From Taenia hydatigena (Eukaryota > Platyhelminthes > Cestoda > Cyclophyllidea > Taeniidae), in NCBI GenBank assembly GCA_036345935.2, contig JADWOT020001637.1, positions 1 through 64,000 of the forward strand: a DNA stretch of 64,000 bases, given 5' to 3'. The notes below the pieces were generated by a model, which was not told the origin of the DNA, did not search any database, and saw only the letters and a list, made by a program, of their open reading frames with translations. Positions 24,321-37,933 of this stretch are shown here, piece by piece (position 1 is the first letter of the stretch; every line of letters begins with the position of its first letter). The position numbers were made by a program, and so were the translations under genes.

Positions 24321-24515
24321 TTAAAACAAGTACAGCATCTTCTTATCACTTGCATCCCTTAGGACAAGGTAGCGTTTGTAGGTAAATTTGGAAGTTATTA
24401 CTTCTACCTGGGAATGCTGAAAGCTGTTTCGTAGCGTGTCAATGGCTAAGGTATGATTAGTAGACACAAGAACGTAGAGAGCAAAAATTGCATGCATCAA
24501 TACCGTAGTACACAT
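24321..24515 (-). CDS. Candidate signal-peptide-bearing short frame
   Basis: ATG with A at -3, followed by a hydrophobic stretch (MHAIFALYVLVSTNHTLA) resembling a secretory signal, then a short charged mature part ending KKMLYLF. A potential donor (CAG followed by gtagaa) lies inside, so it may be a first exon of a longer secreted protein. No family was recognised and chance is possible at this length. Confidence 0.3.
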   Translation of the reverse strand: MCTTVLMHAIFALYVLVSTNHTLAIDTLRNSFQHSQVEVITSKFTYKRYLVLRDASDKKMLYLF

Positions 24516-25876
24516 TTTTGTTTAAATGTGCCTTGTAGGCGTAGGGTGAAAGGACAATCCGAACCTTGCTTTGGAGGAGTGGGTCAAATCTGACGTAGAT
24601 GGCTCTGCCTCCTAACTCCTGTTAGCATGCTACCTATCAACTGTTTCCAATCACACAATGAAATATCTCAGGGCATTCAACTTTCTCATACATGGCTTAT
24701 TTGCATAAACAATGAGAAGATAGGACAATTCTCTACACATAAAGTGAGTAATTTCCAAAAAATAGCTCTGCTTATGGGACCGTTGAATAGTTGTAATAAT
24801 GTGATGGGAGGTTCATTTCACCACCCATTCAATTCAACTACATGGTGCGGATGTATCGCCTCATTGAAACGCAGCTTTGCTAGAGCCTGAAAAGGACATC
24901 TCATTCTAGCCTAAGATTATGTAAAACAAAGTTTCATTCAAGTGAAAATGCGATCCGATGGTCAGATCTTTGTTCCAATTGCGCATTAAAGACACCCCAT
25001 CGCAGGCAAGATAAAGTGATGTTAGATTATGCTAAAATGACCTCTACGTTACGGAATGTGGCATTCATTATCCACCCCGATCATAGAAACTCAGAGGTTA
25101 ACTAGCTTGACAGAGACACCTAGGTCGATGGAACGGGCTAGTCAAAACATCGAGAGGGTGCTTACATGCAGCAACCTGTAAAATCTGTCCAAGAGGGTTG
25201 AGTGTTAAGTGTTACCTATGGGCTGTAGCACCTATGCGTATATGAGGATTTATCTACGCACAATTTTACTTTGCTGACTTCAAATTTTCTCTTCCGCCAT
25301 TTGCAAAGCAGACTAAGGACTAGTTGATAAAATTGACAGATATGTAGGTGTGTTGACAAATAGAGAGAATGGAATATGTAGACATACTGTAAGGTCATTA
25401 GACAGCCAACAATTGCTTTACCACTTCACCTAGCCTCTATCTCTGTATCTCTACTAACGGACAATTAAGTGAACAGCCAAGAACATAGTTGTAATTAAGT
25501 AACGAAATAAATCTAGTACTTTGCAAAGAAATCCATTTAAAATGACACCATTAGCAGGCATAATTGTGGAAAAGGATATCGTGAATAGATACAGAAGCGA
25601 AGACAAGGCACAACTTGAAACCACTGTCGTGTCTGTGTTCGCATCACTACGAGACATGCAGCACAAAGTAAGCAGTGCACCGCAAAAAAAGCACTCGTAG
25701 AGCAGACATAAATCCAATTAATGTCACGGGACTGGGGTACGGGCTGAACCGCACTGGATATTAATACTTGCACCCATTAATCTTGGCATGTTCATGTTGG
25801 TGGCATCCCCTGTTCTTCTCCCAAACTACCTAGTGTCCCTCCAGCTCCACTGCATCGGACACAAGCATGACAGCAC
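24516..25876. other. Intergenic, nothing recognised
   Basis: No supported gene. A hydrophobic frame near 25.45-25.77 kb (-) has no clear start or splice sites. Confidence 0.45.
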
Positions 25877-26050
25877 TCATTCAATTACCGCCATGTGCAA
25901 TAGACCAGTCATGTGCGTGAGTGTGCTTTGAACGGTAGAGCCACAAGTAGTGTGCGTAAATAAGGCAGTTGGACATGGCGATTCATTCCATTCCTTTCCA
26001 CTATGAGCAACTTCCAACTTAACAATTGTTAGCAGCAGTAATGCGATCAT
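25877..26050 (-). CDS. Candidate small secreted peptide, 57 residues
   Basis: The ATG at 26,050 has A at -3. The N-terminus MIALLLLTIVKLEVAHSG is a good secretory signal by eye, followed by a short mature region with two cysteines (ESPCPTALFTHTTC) and a stop. It resembles the signal exons of small parasite secreted antigens only in general form. No family was recognised. Confidence 0.35.
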   Translation of the reverse strand: MIALLLLTIVKLEVAHSGKEWNESPCPTALFTHTTCGSTVQSTLTHMTGLLHMAVIE

Positions 26051-27732
26051 AATGAAGCAATGCGCCTCAGATGCATTCGGCACGAGGGCATCACGATGGT
26101 GTTAACTATAGCAGTTTCGACAATCAGATGTTCTAACGCAGATGAAGTGATTCCAACACGACCACTTACGTTAGGCAGGACTGTACAAGCGTTCGCTATG
26201 CACATATATTGCTTAAGACTGGCTACAGACTACTCATATTATGTAGTAAGCAATATCGCATCGTGTACTTATGCGTTGTGGCTTAATGCCATTTGAGATC
26301 AATTAAATAGGCCTAATTGGTAGCATGCAACAGAAGTGATGAGTCATCGCCCTAGTAAAAAGAGAAAATTAAGTAACAAACGCAATTATCAAAGTCTGGA
26401 CACAGATGGAAATGGTATATGTGCGGTGATCGACCATGCCCGACCTTCAAAGATCAGCCAGCATGCATGTCCTCCTGCTGTATTCCCAATTAAGGATCGC
26501 CGCACTGAGCCTACCTCGTGTTTGTTTGCTATGAGCGGTGCACAACAAGTTAGAATTGTTATGCTGCCATTCCACTCAGGACTTTCGTGTCTTTACGCAT
26601 TGAAGGCCACGATCGCCACTACTTTCAGGCGATCATTATTTTGTCGATTCGTATGCACATTCTCAGCTGTGCGTTGACTTTTAACTTGATTGCACTGTCT
26701 TCAAGTTGACCATACCCCACTGGCTAATTTTCTCAACACCCTTTGGCATTACGCATGGCTGCTGCTTTGGAATTCACAATTCTCATCTATGGACCGTGGC
26801 ACTCGAACATAAAGGGCCAACAATGACTACCTTTCATTACTTCTCCCTCAACAGATGCTTATAGCTATGCTGCAGCAGTCAATGCCTTGCTATTTGTAGA
26901 ACAAACAATTGAACAAGATGAGGAGCGCGTTTCACGTCTAGACATTGAATGGCTCTTCTTTAGAGGTTTTGTGGACACTCACGATAAATATCGAAAATAT
27001 TAGCTCATATAAACCACGAAGTTATCACGATTCCATGATGGGGGTCGTTGACAGCCCAACGACAGCGAACGCCATACCCCGGCAACCCCAACAAAACCTA
27101 ACGCCTACTTGCGTCCCATCTTCTGCATGCCACCCCCACCCTTTGCTTACTCGTGCGTGCTGGTGAGCTCTACACGCATCAATGTCCTGGTAACCTGGAC
27201 TGATTAGGTTGGTCAGGCGAAGATATCATTTATTGATTAGCGTTGTGAAGAAGAACATGAGGTCGTGGTTTCATAGATCTAGAGTTCACTTCCTGTCCAA
27301 GAGCCATTGGCATCCATTCAGCCACGAGATTCATATGCCCAACCGCTCCTGGCCTGAAAATCACATTCAAACAAATATGTATCATATAGTCCCCCTATCT
27401 CTTCACTTACTAGGCCCGATGTACTTATGCCCATGAGTGCTGCCGACACTTACTCTTTCCAGTAGTCTCCTTCCCCCCTTAGTATGCGAAATTCGTCTTC
27501 GCACCAGCAGGAGGCGTGCTTTTGTACGAACACATTGTGTCGTGGCTAGCTGTGACTGCAGATTAGGCAGCTTGTTGGTGAATTGACTTTTATCACCCAA
27601 AATGCATCCTTCCTTAAAGTATGACAGAAGCTGCGATGTACTTTAGGTTGCGAAACAAGTCTCTACACCTGCACTAGATCACTTTCTTGTTTGCCTAATT
27701 GTAGCAAATTATGTGACATCTGTTTGAATTGC
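26051..27732. other. Intergenic, nothing recognised
   Basis: Several short frames without splice support. Slightly C-rich at 27.05-27.15 kb. Confidence 0.45.
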
Positions 27733-28233
27733 TCAAAACTTGCAATTGAGCACAAAGTAGATGATTGATATTAACTTCAGATCACTGCTAAATTCCATAA
27801 TTTCAACCGTTTCTTGTTTAGTCACGTCATCTATGGTGAGGCTTGCCTTTCCTAAAATAAAAGCAGTTTCAGGGGAATAGAAGATATCAAAGATGAACTT
27901 ATTTGGGTTACAAAATAAACCCAGCTGAATTAAATGACGATTCGCATTTCTACTAGTTTGCGCCCAAGTCCGCATAAATTTGCGGTTCGTCAAGACGCAC
28001 ACACCAATCATTTTGGGGTGCAATAATCTACTTCCTTTCAAATATAATGCGCTTTGTTTTTACGACCAGCAAGCTAGTAAAGTGCTAACTGAGTGCTTTC
28101 TAATAAGCGCATTAAGAAATAAAAGGATTTAAGTGAGTAAAATAGTGGGAGGATGTGAGCGTACCTTCATCCCATTGGCAGGGACTGCATCAACATTTGT
28201 CAGAGGGACATGCACCTCATTAGAAGGTTCGAA
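27733..28233 (-). pseudogene. Decayed copy of the multi-exon antigen-like gene
   Basis: Two exon-like blocks pair with those at 55.67-56.21 kb. The first (about 28,165-28,233) ends TNVDAVPANGMK before a gtacgc donor. The second (27,733-27,851) follows ttttattttag and encodes KASLTIDDVTKQETVEIMEF and on to YFVLNCKF, where a TGA ends the frame; the better copy continues past this point. The exons that follow in the better copy were not found downstream here, so this copy is truncated. Confidence 0.6.
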
Positions 28234-28239
28234 TTTTCT

Positions 28240-29829
28240 TTTTTGATCTCTTTTTAGCTTTTAACCTTCGAAATTAAGTATTTTTTGGCGATTCAGGCTT
28301 GCGTTTTGTTGTGAATTCGTTTTTCTGTGCTGCCTTTGCCTTTGCCTTTTGAGTAGGTCTTATACGCCTTATTTGTAATAGTCGTTCTTTGTCCTATTCC
28401 CTGGGCGACTCCTCGATGTGTACTGCTTTTCTCTCATGGTGGTCCCTGCGATTTTCAATACCAGTTTTAACTTCGTCCTAGGTAATAGGCAGATTTAGCG
28501 TGTGTAGTATTTTTTACAGCCTATGAATCCAGCGTTTGTCTTCATGTGGTAAGACGAGTGCTTGTGGTCTACATTTCATTGGTGCAAACCATTTGGAAAT
28601 GTTTGATCCTAATTGCAATCCAGCTGACGACGACGACGACCAGACCGCAGTACGTGTGTAAAGTGGTGTAGAGAAGGGACAGTTTCATGGCTATCGTATC
28701 ATTTCAGCCTTTTACACATTCCAATTGTGATGTCCTTTTGGGTGGATGCAAGATAGGAGAAGATGCTTCAATAGGAGGCGCACCTGAAGACATTGAGTAG
28801 TTGCGTCAAGCAGACACTGGGAATCGTGAAGTATACTTAACAAATAAAAGGTCTCAGGAATCACCACTATATGGGTGAGCTAAAAACCAACATTCGCGGG
28901 ATATCCACTAACCGATGGACGCCTACGACTTTAAAGTGTCTAATTGCTGACTGGGTTGACGCCTCCTGCTGGTACGTGTATCTAAGATTGTAGACACCTC
29001 CTTTCACAAAAAAATTTGTTTGTCACCGCACCTTGGTGTTCACAGGTACCGGCGCTGATCTGTACTATTCTTGATAAATGATGACTATTCCTTGTATAGC
29101 GTGATCTATCTCTTACCGTTTCACGTGATACCGCTGCATTGTGAATGCTCACGTCGACATAAAGCCAGTACTTCTGTTTAGACCTTATTTTATTCTTATT
29201 TATCGAGGCTTTTCCAAACCCATGCTTGCTGTTTTCGTTTCGCAGGCTTAAATGTCGGTTGGGTGTGAATCATATGCAGACGGGAGGCCCGCTGTCCAAA
29301 GTAGATTACAAGTACAATTTGTCGGTGCGGAAACACCGTTATCATCGCGAATTCCGCGAAAGACCACGCACCAAGAGGAAAAGAGGACAATGGAATGATT
29401 AACTGTACTTTCAGGCAACACTAATGTGGAATAGCACAAAACCCTGAAGACCCTGACAGTGATGTGTGCTTCTGTTCGTTTTCATTATTAACAAATTTAA
29501 AATTGTTCCCCCCTTATTTCGTGTTTCTTCGCAAACAGAAATGTGAAGGTTGAGTGGGTTCGCGAATGTGATGTTGGGTCTACTTGTTGATTGACGTGGA
29601 CGCGGTGTGTGAGGAGAGGTGGTGCAATGTGATGTCAGAAGAGTCTCCAGGTTATGGTGGGAGTGCGGCGGCCACGTTTTGCTACGACCGAATTATTAAA
29701 CAAAAAGGATTGTTTAGCGCACCACTTTTGCGTTGAGAGATGAGCGAGTGCATAAACTATGCAAATGGTTTAAGCTGGCTGTTGGTAAGTCTAGGCTGAT
29801 TTGAATAGTGAATTGTCATTATTAGGCCA
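28240..29829. other. Intergenic, nothing recognised
   Basis: A (CGA)n-like run lies near 28,626-28,640. No gene signal was seen. Confidence 0.45.
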
Positions 29830-30900
29830 GACTGAGATGGCATGTTATCAAAGTCCAAACGTGGTAACGTTAATTAGGACTGTTTTTTTTACACAATCAC
29901 AGGTATTTTGAGCCAATGGGCTGCCCAAAACTTCACTCGTACCAACTCCTGCATGCCAAAGCACTTCAACGTGAGAGATCGCCACATTTTCGTTTATGCT
30001 GCAAGCTCGATGAATAAATTTTACTGGATTTAGACACACGCGTATGATTATTCTAATAATGTCTATGAAACTTAATCATTTGGCCCTGTATTTTAAATGT
30101 AGTACATTACGTATCGTTTAAGACCAAAAATAAATGCATGTGAGTTTCACAATTTCTAAGACACATTTCAACTGCGGATTGCATATTTTGTTAAGTAAAA
30201 CAAGTCTTTAAGTCAATTAAATCGCTCATCATTTTGGAGGTCATTAGCGGTAACTGCTTTCCATCTTGATGGTAAATTGGATCCCTTGCTACACTAGAAC
30301 GCCATAATTTTGGCAGGAGAGGGTTGTATTTTCTTAGAGGATTATCCTACTCAATGGGAATCGCTTGGTAGAAATGAGCTTGCAGGGCATGAATCTACTG
30401 GAACGTGTCACGTCTGACCGAAGCATAATTTGCTAATCATGAGTCCTTTACCAAGCGATTCAACATCAGAATTCTGCCCTTGGCACTACTTCGCACGTAA
30501 CGTAGGTAGGAGTTAATTGCATTGTATGCTTCCTTACCATCCCTGTCATGCATGAACTAGCAATATCCATTTACCAGGAGCCATAAAATTGCTTAGCACG
30601 AGTAGGTATCATACTTACGTCTGTAAACTGCGTACAACTCTTTGCCAATTTAACAGCTGTGCATTTATGGTTAGAAGCCTTCAACGCAAGGCGAGAAAAG
30701 GAGTTTTTTGCAAAAGAGCGGCTCACCGCGTTCTACCGCCATCGGGGAGGTCAGAATAGCAGTAGGTTTTGTGTGATAGCTTAGATCACAGTTAGATTAC
30801 ACAAGCAGCAGAGTAGCAAATTAGCCCAAGTGCTCTGCGTTCGAAGTATTTCTCACTTCGATCTAAAAGTGATTCCAATTAGGCACCGGCTGTCATCTTG
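29830..30900 (+). repeat. Dispersed repeat R4, copy 1
   Basis: Inverted relative to about 51,600-52,480. Paired blocks are 30,215-30,236 (aattaaatcgctcatcattttg) with 52,312-52,333, 30,660-30,690 (atttatggttagaagcc) with 51,825-51,850, and 30,812-30,830 (aaattagcccaagtgc) with 51,668-51,690. An ancestral frame VTAFHLxxKLDPxLH can be read in both copies but is broken here by several stops. Confidence 0.65.
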
Positions 30901-31319
30901 CTACGATGTCAAAAACATAGGTCTCCTCTGAAACTATAACATTTCGTGCCATGCAGCTGTACTAGGAGTGTGCGCTAACAAACAGCCGGAGTGAATGGAC
31001 ATTACACTGCCGCGCAATTGGTTCAGTGAAGTGCAAATCAACTTGAAGACATTTGATGCGTACGAATGAACACAATTTAATGTGAATGAATTCACTACAG
31101 TAACAAAGGAAAATGTAGAACTAGGGAGAAATTTGTACACTCAAGACAAGGATAAAGTGGTTCAGATCTGAGCAGTGACGATGCGGATTTGTGAGAATAT
31201 AAGGCAAAGAAAGTAAACTCGATTAGGGCAGATCAGGCAGTGCAGTTTTAAGAATAGGTTGCATGAGGGAGTAGAAAGATATTTTTACTTCTCAATTGCT
31301 TGTTCTTCCTTTTTATCAA
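30901..31319. other. Intergenic, nothing recognised
   Basis: No supported feature. Confidence 0.4.
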
Positions 31320-33230
31320 TAGCATTATGCAGATAATTTGTGCTTTCCACACCTGCTCTTGCTTTCTCTCTGCTACTCTCATTCCTCACTTCATTTGTGT
31401 GCGTCGTTTCAATATTATCACATCTGGTATCCAGTGTAAAAAGCATCGAAAGGAGGACTGTGATTGACCTCTTCTAGTGCGGCATTCGAGAAAAACCAAT
31501 TGTTTTTATCAAGTTAGTTTCTTAATCTTTTACTCACTTACATAACTAGATGAGTGGTAAAATGAATCAGTGTAGAAAATGATGGGAGAAAGTAGGAAAG
31601 AAATGAAGAACGCTGCGCCACACCTCCATACGCACGAATTCTCACCTCTTTGCCCCAATCTCAACTATTCATGTGTCCCTTTTAGCTTAAAATCTTCATT
31701 AATTCGCTCCTATCGATGGCGAATGAGCCACCATTGCCATTTGCATAAGAAAAGTCTCTTCGTTAACCCAATGGCTATCTATAGGGGTGATACGCCGATT
31801 ACTTCAATCAAAATTCAACCGCGCACTATGCTTGCTGTGCTGCACTTACTATTCACGTCTCAAATTCCCGAATAAGCAGCAGTACAAGGGGCCTGCTGGT
31901 GTACAACAAATACCTCAATATTCATGTCCCACTGCAAATATAACTGTAGCGTGGCACGCAAGTCTAGGCTTGACTAATTTGGACTAAGTCAGAATGGGCA
32001 AGATTAGCAGCCTAGGCTGGATTATGGAAAGCTCGATTAAGGCGCCTTATGCGTTGCCATTTAAGTTAACCCCCTAATCAACTCGACACAATTCATTTCA
32101 ATGAGACTTGAGGTGCTGTCTTTCCATCGCGCAGACATTAGGGATCTCTTGTCTACGGCCCCTTTCTCATCTGCCACTCCAACGCATCTTCGGTGAGTGT
32201 CTCCTTCTTCGCATACGCACACGTATTGCTTCTTGCCTAATGCCATACCATTTGTGCTCCTCGAAAAAATACATACGGAAAAGAGGAGTGAGTATTTTCT
32301 ACGATTTAGCATGCCTTATTTTCCACTTTATTGACACTAGAACATCTCGCTCTTCTGCTTTCTTTAAGCTTCCCTTACCTTCCTCTCCTACCGCACCGTC
32401 CGCCGGTGCCCTCTTTGTGGGTTCCCCTTCATCCCTCCACTAGCCTCAATCTCGATTGTCACATGAGCAAACAATGCGCAGATTTATTGCCTAGATCAGA
32501 CTAGCGTGAGTAAGGCTGGACCTTAATCAATCACACTCTGCTCGAGACCAATTTTGTTTTAATAAAGTTTAGCTATGATTACCACTAAACCTCGTTTCCA
32601 TCTTTCTGTCGCTTTAGTTTGTACTACACTACTTCACCTCAATTCCATCTCCTACTTCTACTCCTCCTTCATTTGGCCTTTCGGGGGGCGAAGGCGGACG
32701 TGCTGGTCCTACTTCTTGCTTCGTAATGTGTAGGCTGGTCGGATTCCTACCTGCTCATCTCACTGTCTACTCCTTTTATTCTTTTTGTACAGAATTCCTC
32801 TGTCTGGCTTTTCACTCTAGACCGCCCGCTTCATTTTCACCATGTATCAACGCCTCTGCCTGTTTGCCTAAGTTTGTGTATGTTGCATTGTTTACCTTTA
32901 TTTCCGTCACTTTGGTAGCCGGCAGAATTGACATCTTAGAAAAGCAGCTTGAAACGTGTGTATTTGCTTGTGTGTATGTGGGTGTTAAGGCACATTCACC
33001 TCATCCTCGCCTTCTAACAAGTTTTTCTAGCTGATCAAATCGGCATTTTCGTCCTATGCGCAATAAAATTCCCGTTGAATGTTCGTTAGGTGCCTAGTTC
33101 TTTGGCCATCCTATCTCAACTCTACACTTTGCTAACATTCTATCAGCCATCCACTAATTGACTTTACTTCATTTAATCGTTTTTCCTTTCCTCCTGTGAC
33201 TCTACACTCTCATCTATTTTAGATAGAAGT
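31320..33230 (+). repeat. Dispersed repeat R3, copy 1
   Basis: Matches about 56,900-58,990 in the same orientation (for example cacatctggtatccagtg at 31,419 and 56,979) and has an adjacent inverted partial copy at 33,290-33,590. The + strand is strongly pyrimidine-rich. A minus-strand frame near 32,061-32,312 contains RRCVGVADEKGAVDK, matched in the inverted copy. The element class was not recognised. Confidence 0.65.
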
Positions 33231-33289
33231 TGACACGACACATAAAACTAGCAAAACTCATGCACCGTGTAGAGAAAATTTGTCTCTTG

Positions 33290-33590
33290 CAAGACGCAAT
33301 ACGTGTGAGTGTATATAGTGCAGTAGGCGACAAAGGAGACAATTTCCGAAGATGCGTTGGAGCAAGACATGAGAAAGGAAGCGCAGACAAGGGGATCTTT
33401 GCCTTTCTATGTGAACTTTGATCCCTAGTATCTGCGAGAAAGAAAGAGAAGACCTTAACTTACATGGCGTGCAGTTGTATCGGGTTGATTAGGCAGGCCA
33501 AATTACAGTGTTGGGGCTGACTTAAATTTCAACACATAAGACGCCTGTGGGGATGGGACATGCTCGATAGATGAGAACTTAACGAACCGC
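33290..33590 (-). repeat. Dispersed repeat R3, inverted partial copy
   Basis: The reverse complement of 32.1-32.24 kb aligns here; ccgaagatgcgttggag is shared exactly. The + strand frame reads RRCVGARHEKGSADKG, parallel to the minus-strand frame of copy 1. It may extend further toward 34.4 kb, but the match becomes weak. Confidence 0.6.
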
Positions 33591-33599
33591 CCTTAACTA

Positions 33600-36500
33600 T
33601 TGCTATTGAGCTAACGAAGGGACATTCCTAATGCGTACTCCTACTTCTGTGCTTGAAATAATTGTTGTTTTGCATTACGAAAGGCAACGGCGGTCCATGC
33701 GTTTTTCGGCAGGAGTTGGGTAACATGAATTTTAGCTGAATGAGACAGGGAGTAATTGGGGTAGATGTGAAGAGATGAGAAGTCACTGGAATGGAAGGAG
33801 TAAGGGTGAAGATGGACGGAAGGAGACTGGATGTGGATGCTGTAGGATGACTCCTCACAGTGCTGTGCTGTAGCCTTCTTTATTGCTTTCTATATTTCTA
33901 CCCTTTATTCCTAAAATGTTTCAATCGCTTACTCATCAGGACACGTGTCTAGGTAAAATTTGAAGAAATCGTCCCAATGACATGCGAAGCGGCTAGTCAT
34001 AGCTCCCTTTCCATGTGATTTATACTGGATATCGAATGTGAAAATATCGAAATGACGTATGCAAGTGAATTCCAGGACAGGAGAGAGTAGCACATTTGGA
34101 GGAAGGGGCGATGGCACCAAAATTCACCCCTAATTTTTATGAAACCTATCTGTTTATGCCCCTTCGACTTCTCTAGAATGAAGGATTGAAAGGTCTGGAG
34201 TGATTAAGAGAGAGTAGTGACAGAAGTAGGAGATACAAATAAGATGGAGGCAAAGAATAAACAAGGCAGAAGAGAGGCATCGACGAATAACTGAATGTCA
34301 AGAATGGCAGCGTGGCAAGGCAAGATGAATAAGTGTAGGCGTGCAACACGTAAAACAGCATGTCTGAGAGTTTGTCATGTGGTAGACCAATTTGAACCTG
34401 ATACGTGTAAGACGATCGGTAACACGTGTTGTGTGATTTCACTCAGTGTCGTCTGGTGTGGAATTTGGACAGCAACACTTGTAGGTGGTTTTGAGGGAGC
34501 AGGAGTCCCTCACTTTTTTGCTTTCCTGACTTGACCGAATCATGTGCATCTTAGTGCATGCAAAGGAGGAAAAAGAGAATGAGAAGAACCACCGATACTA
34601 ATGTGCTTTGACTTAAATACGCTGCCTTTTTCTGACTGCTTGTCCTCGGCTTTTTTTTGAGGGACGCCTGTTATGCAGTGGCATCTCACCCCTTGCGATT
34701 ACTATGGCGCGAGTGATGGTGCGCTTCAGCCGACTACTCTAAATTCGCACCAAGATCCATTGTTGCCTTGCTCTAGGGAGCACAATGGCGGTGAGCAAAC
34801 CACGCCAACCTGGGCGAAGCAGCATGATTTATCGGCCGAGAGCGACGAAAGAATAATTGGATACGAGGCGAAAGCGAGAGGTTCACGGAGGGTAAGCAGA
34901 GGAGAGGATTGGAAAGTTCAAAATGCGACTTCTCTGCACGGTGCTAAGGCGCTGAATTTCTAATTTCCTTTCTTCTTCCCGTATGTTTTTGAATTTCTCC
35001 ATTGGTCCACTTTCCTAGCCATGTATTCAAGTGGAGTATGCAGAATTCAATTTTGTGGAAGGAATATGAAGAAGATGCTACCCATAGTTCTACCTTGATT
35101 TGTGAAACACACTAGGATGCCAGTCGTGACGAAAATGAGGATAGGGAGAAGGATGGGAAGGTAAAGCAGGGGAGGAGAAGTTAATGGCATAACTTATTCA
35201 TAATTTTTATGCTTTTGATCTCTTCTGGTCTTTTGACTTTAAAACGGTGAAGTGTGCGGTTGGAGGTATCAGAGACATTAAAAGGGAGGCAGTGGCGATG
35301 GAGGCTGAGAAGCAGACAAAATGTGAGTAGCTAACGTCTCCTTCTTAACTGTGCGTTAAAATTGGGAGGGTGCTGTAAAGAGTTGGCTAGATTGAAGTTT
35401 AAGTTCCTCTAGTATCAGCGTAAAGGTAGATGCATTAAGGGCCAATAAGACCCATTCTCCACCCTGTCGCTAAAGCCATACCAAAGCTCCAAATCGAAAC
35501 TGGGAAAAAGCAGGTAGATGCATTGAATAGTGCGACATTAGTCTCAGGAAACATTGGATGGATTTATGGGTTCATACATAAACGCCTTGTGATAATGTTC
35601 GTTTCATAATTGCAATAGTGAGAGTTGCCTGGCATCATTTGTAAAAGAGGTCGCTTAAGGCTCCACAAATATTAAGGAGACACAGAACAAGTCTCTTAGC
35701 GCTGAAGTGAGATGGAATCAACCTATGGATTTTGAGGATGGGAGGGTCTTCAAGTTGTGCAGCCGCTGCAATGCATTCATTACCAATAAAATTACCAAAA
35801 AGAAGCTGTACCATTACTGATGCATACCCAGCGATCATCTCTATAATTTCTACAAATGGAAAAGTATTTTTATGAATAACGCATCTTTAGTTAAGACTAA
35901 TCGAGCACTCGGAAGGACAACACCTTCAAAACTCACGTGTAATGGTGGCAACAAAGCTAGGCAGAAGGAAATTGTAGCTGACACGAAGGTTAATCTGATG
36001 TCGTTGAGGTGTTACTAGGGCTTCTAGCCAATGGTCCGAAAGCATATAAAAGAGCATACTAAAGCCAGAAATCACATCGTTGCAGTGAGGTCAGGGAGCA
36101 TTGTTGTCATTGTGTTTGTTTGCCTCCTATTAAGTGGCTGTGGTTACCTGAAACAGCCAATATTTCCTTCAGGTAAGCCATTTGTGTCACATCCTAGTAC
36201 GAACTCGGGCTCCAACTCTGGGATAGCGCCTGCAAATTTACCTGCTGCGAGTCACTGTGCCATGGCTCTAAAACGATGTCTTTTTGCGGAACAGCTATCT
36301 AGAGTACACAACAATTAAAAGCTTGGTTAACAAGTAACTACGGCAAATACTGAAGTCTCCAGATTAAAAATGGAATAAATCAGCGCACCAAAAGGATTGA
36401 TTTAATGCCTACCGTTGGGAAGGCTACAGGTTGGAATGAAGGCAGGACTCCGGTTCCGATGAATCTAGAGGCAAAGCTCAATGTATCAGACAAAGAAGAA

Positions 36501-37933
36501 CTGTTTAATACATGTGCAACTAATGTCTGTCTAACGAGAAATCTCCATCTACATTCCCAAATTACTGCGTGCTTAAAGTAATGTTACTGATCGAGGATAT
36601 TAATGTAGGCTAGCTCAATCTATGCTCATGAATGTGAAAATTCCAAGATTCTTCATCAGTTATATTGACTTAGTCACTAGCCAAGATCAAATTTAGGCAC
36701 GCGTCGGTGACAAGGGAATGAATAAAAGAAGTGTGCGTCTGAATTATGCTGCGTTGACAAAAGCGAAAGTCGCCTTAACCGCATATTGACCTTAGTATTT
36801 TCAGCAATTGCCACCAGTGATGCAACCATAATCCTGGAATGGCCCACTGGAACATTTGCCAGCTTGGCACTGCGCAAAGCCACAGAAGTCCCTTGCCAAG
36901 GCTCTCATCATGGCAGCCTTGCTCACCAAGGGCCCCACCAACACCCGTCTCCCTGAAGCCTTCTGTTGAGAGACGGAGTTCTCAAAACCATGACACAGTG
37001 ACCGAGAACATGTGCAGCTGCAGACTGCACCTTGACAATGGTAGCCAGTGCTTGCGCCAGAATGGCACACAGATGGGTAACCAAAGCCACCGACTAGGAG
37101 GCGGCCGCACGCAATCGCAGAAGTCGGCCCTTACGCATTGCAGTAATGTGATATTTGACGACTTTGGTATACTCTTTCATAGAACTTAATGGCCTGGTCA
37201 CACCTTACTGACCTTCATTTTATCTGTTTGTCAACCACAGTGCCCTCATGTTCGATTGTGTTATCTTAGCATGCGCATTCGGAAGGTGTTACTTCCCGTG
37301 TCCTACGTATTTTGTGTTCGGCAATGTGCGATGAACAAAATATGTCATGCCATTCTCACTAACGGCCGCATTATCAATGGATACGCATCTGCAATGCCTG
37401 GTCTCATTTTCTGATTAAATGTTTGCGCCGCCAATGCTTTGCAGCTTCCGCGTAAACTAATAACCAACTCAACTCATTGTCTTCTTGCACCGACAAGGAC
37501 TTGTGGTCTATTAGGGGATGCTGATTCACACACCGCCTTTCGCAAAATCGTTCGCTGACGTCAAAGATCTAGTGTACTCTAGAATAGTGCTGGCTGACTT
37601 ACACACAAGATGAATCTGTCACATTAATTTGGACTGAACCACCCTCAAAATGCTGGTGTGGACTTCTGGCTATTCACATTGAAGGGAAGCACAAAAAACA
37701 GATTTGTCGGAACAAGAGACTTGTATAAGACACGCAAGTGAAATGGAAATGGGGCCGCAGTTCCATATTCATTTTTGCCAAAAAGGCCAGCAAATAATTT
37801 TTGTGAACAGAAGGAGCTTAATATCTCGCTTGGATGTAACTAGGGAAAGGCAGCTCTGTAAATGAGCAAGATCTTTCTTTCAGGGCTGAGGTGGCATAGA
37901 TGGTCAAGCATTTATTCTGCCTGCATGCACTGA
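33600..37933. other. Mostly unassigned; GC-richer island at 36.8-37.1 kb
   Basis: No supported gene over most of this stretch. At 36,800-37,100 both strands are open and the minus strand reads Cys-rich (motifs CQGAVCSCTCSRSLC and CQAGKCSSG), suggestive of a small extracellular module. The other minus frame is Ala/Val-rich instead, so no choice can be made. A hydrophobic + frame at 36,031-36,318 has no further support. Confidence 0.35.

Noticed and set aside
36801..37070. Cysteine-rich extracellular module on the minus strand
   Set aside because: Cysteine spacing fits no family I can name and other frames over the same GC-rich island are equally open.
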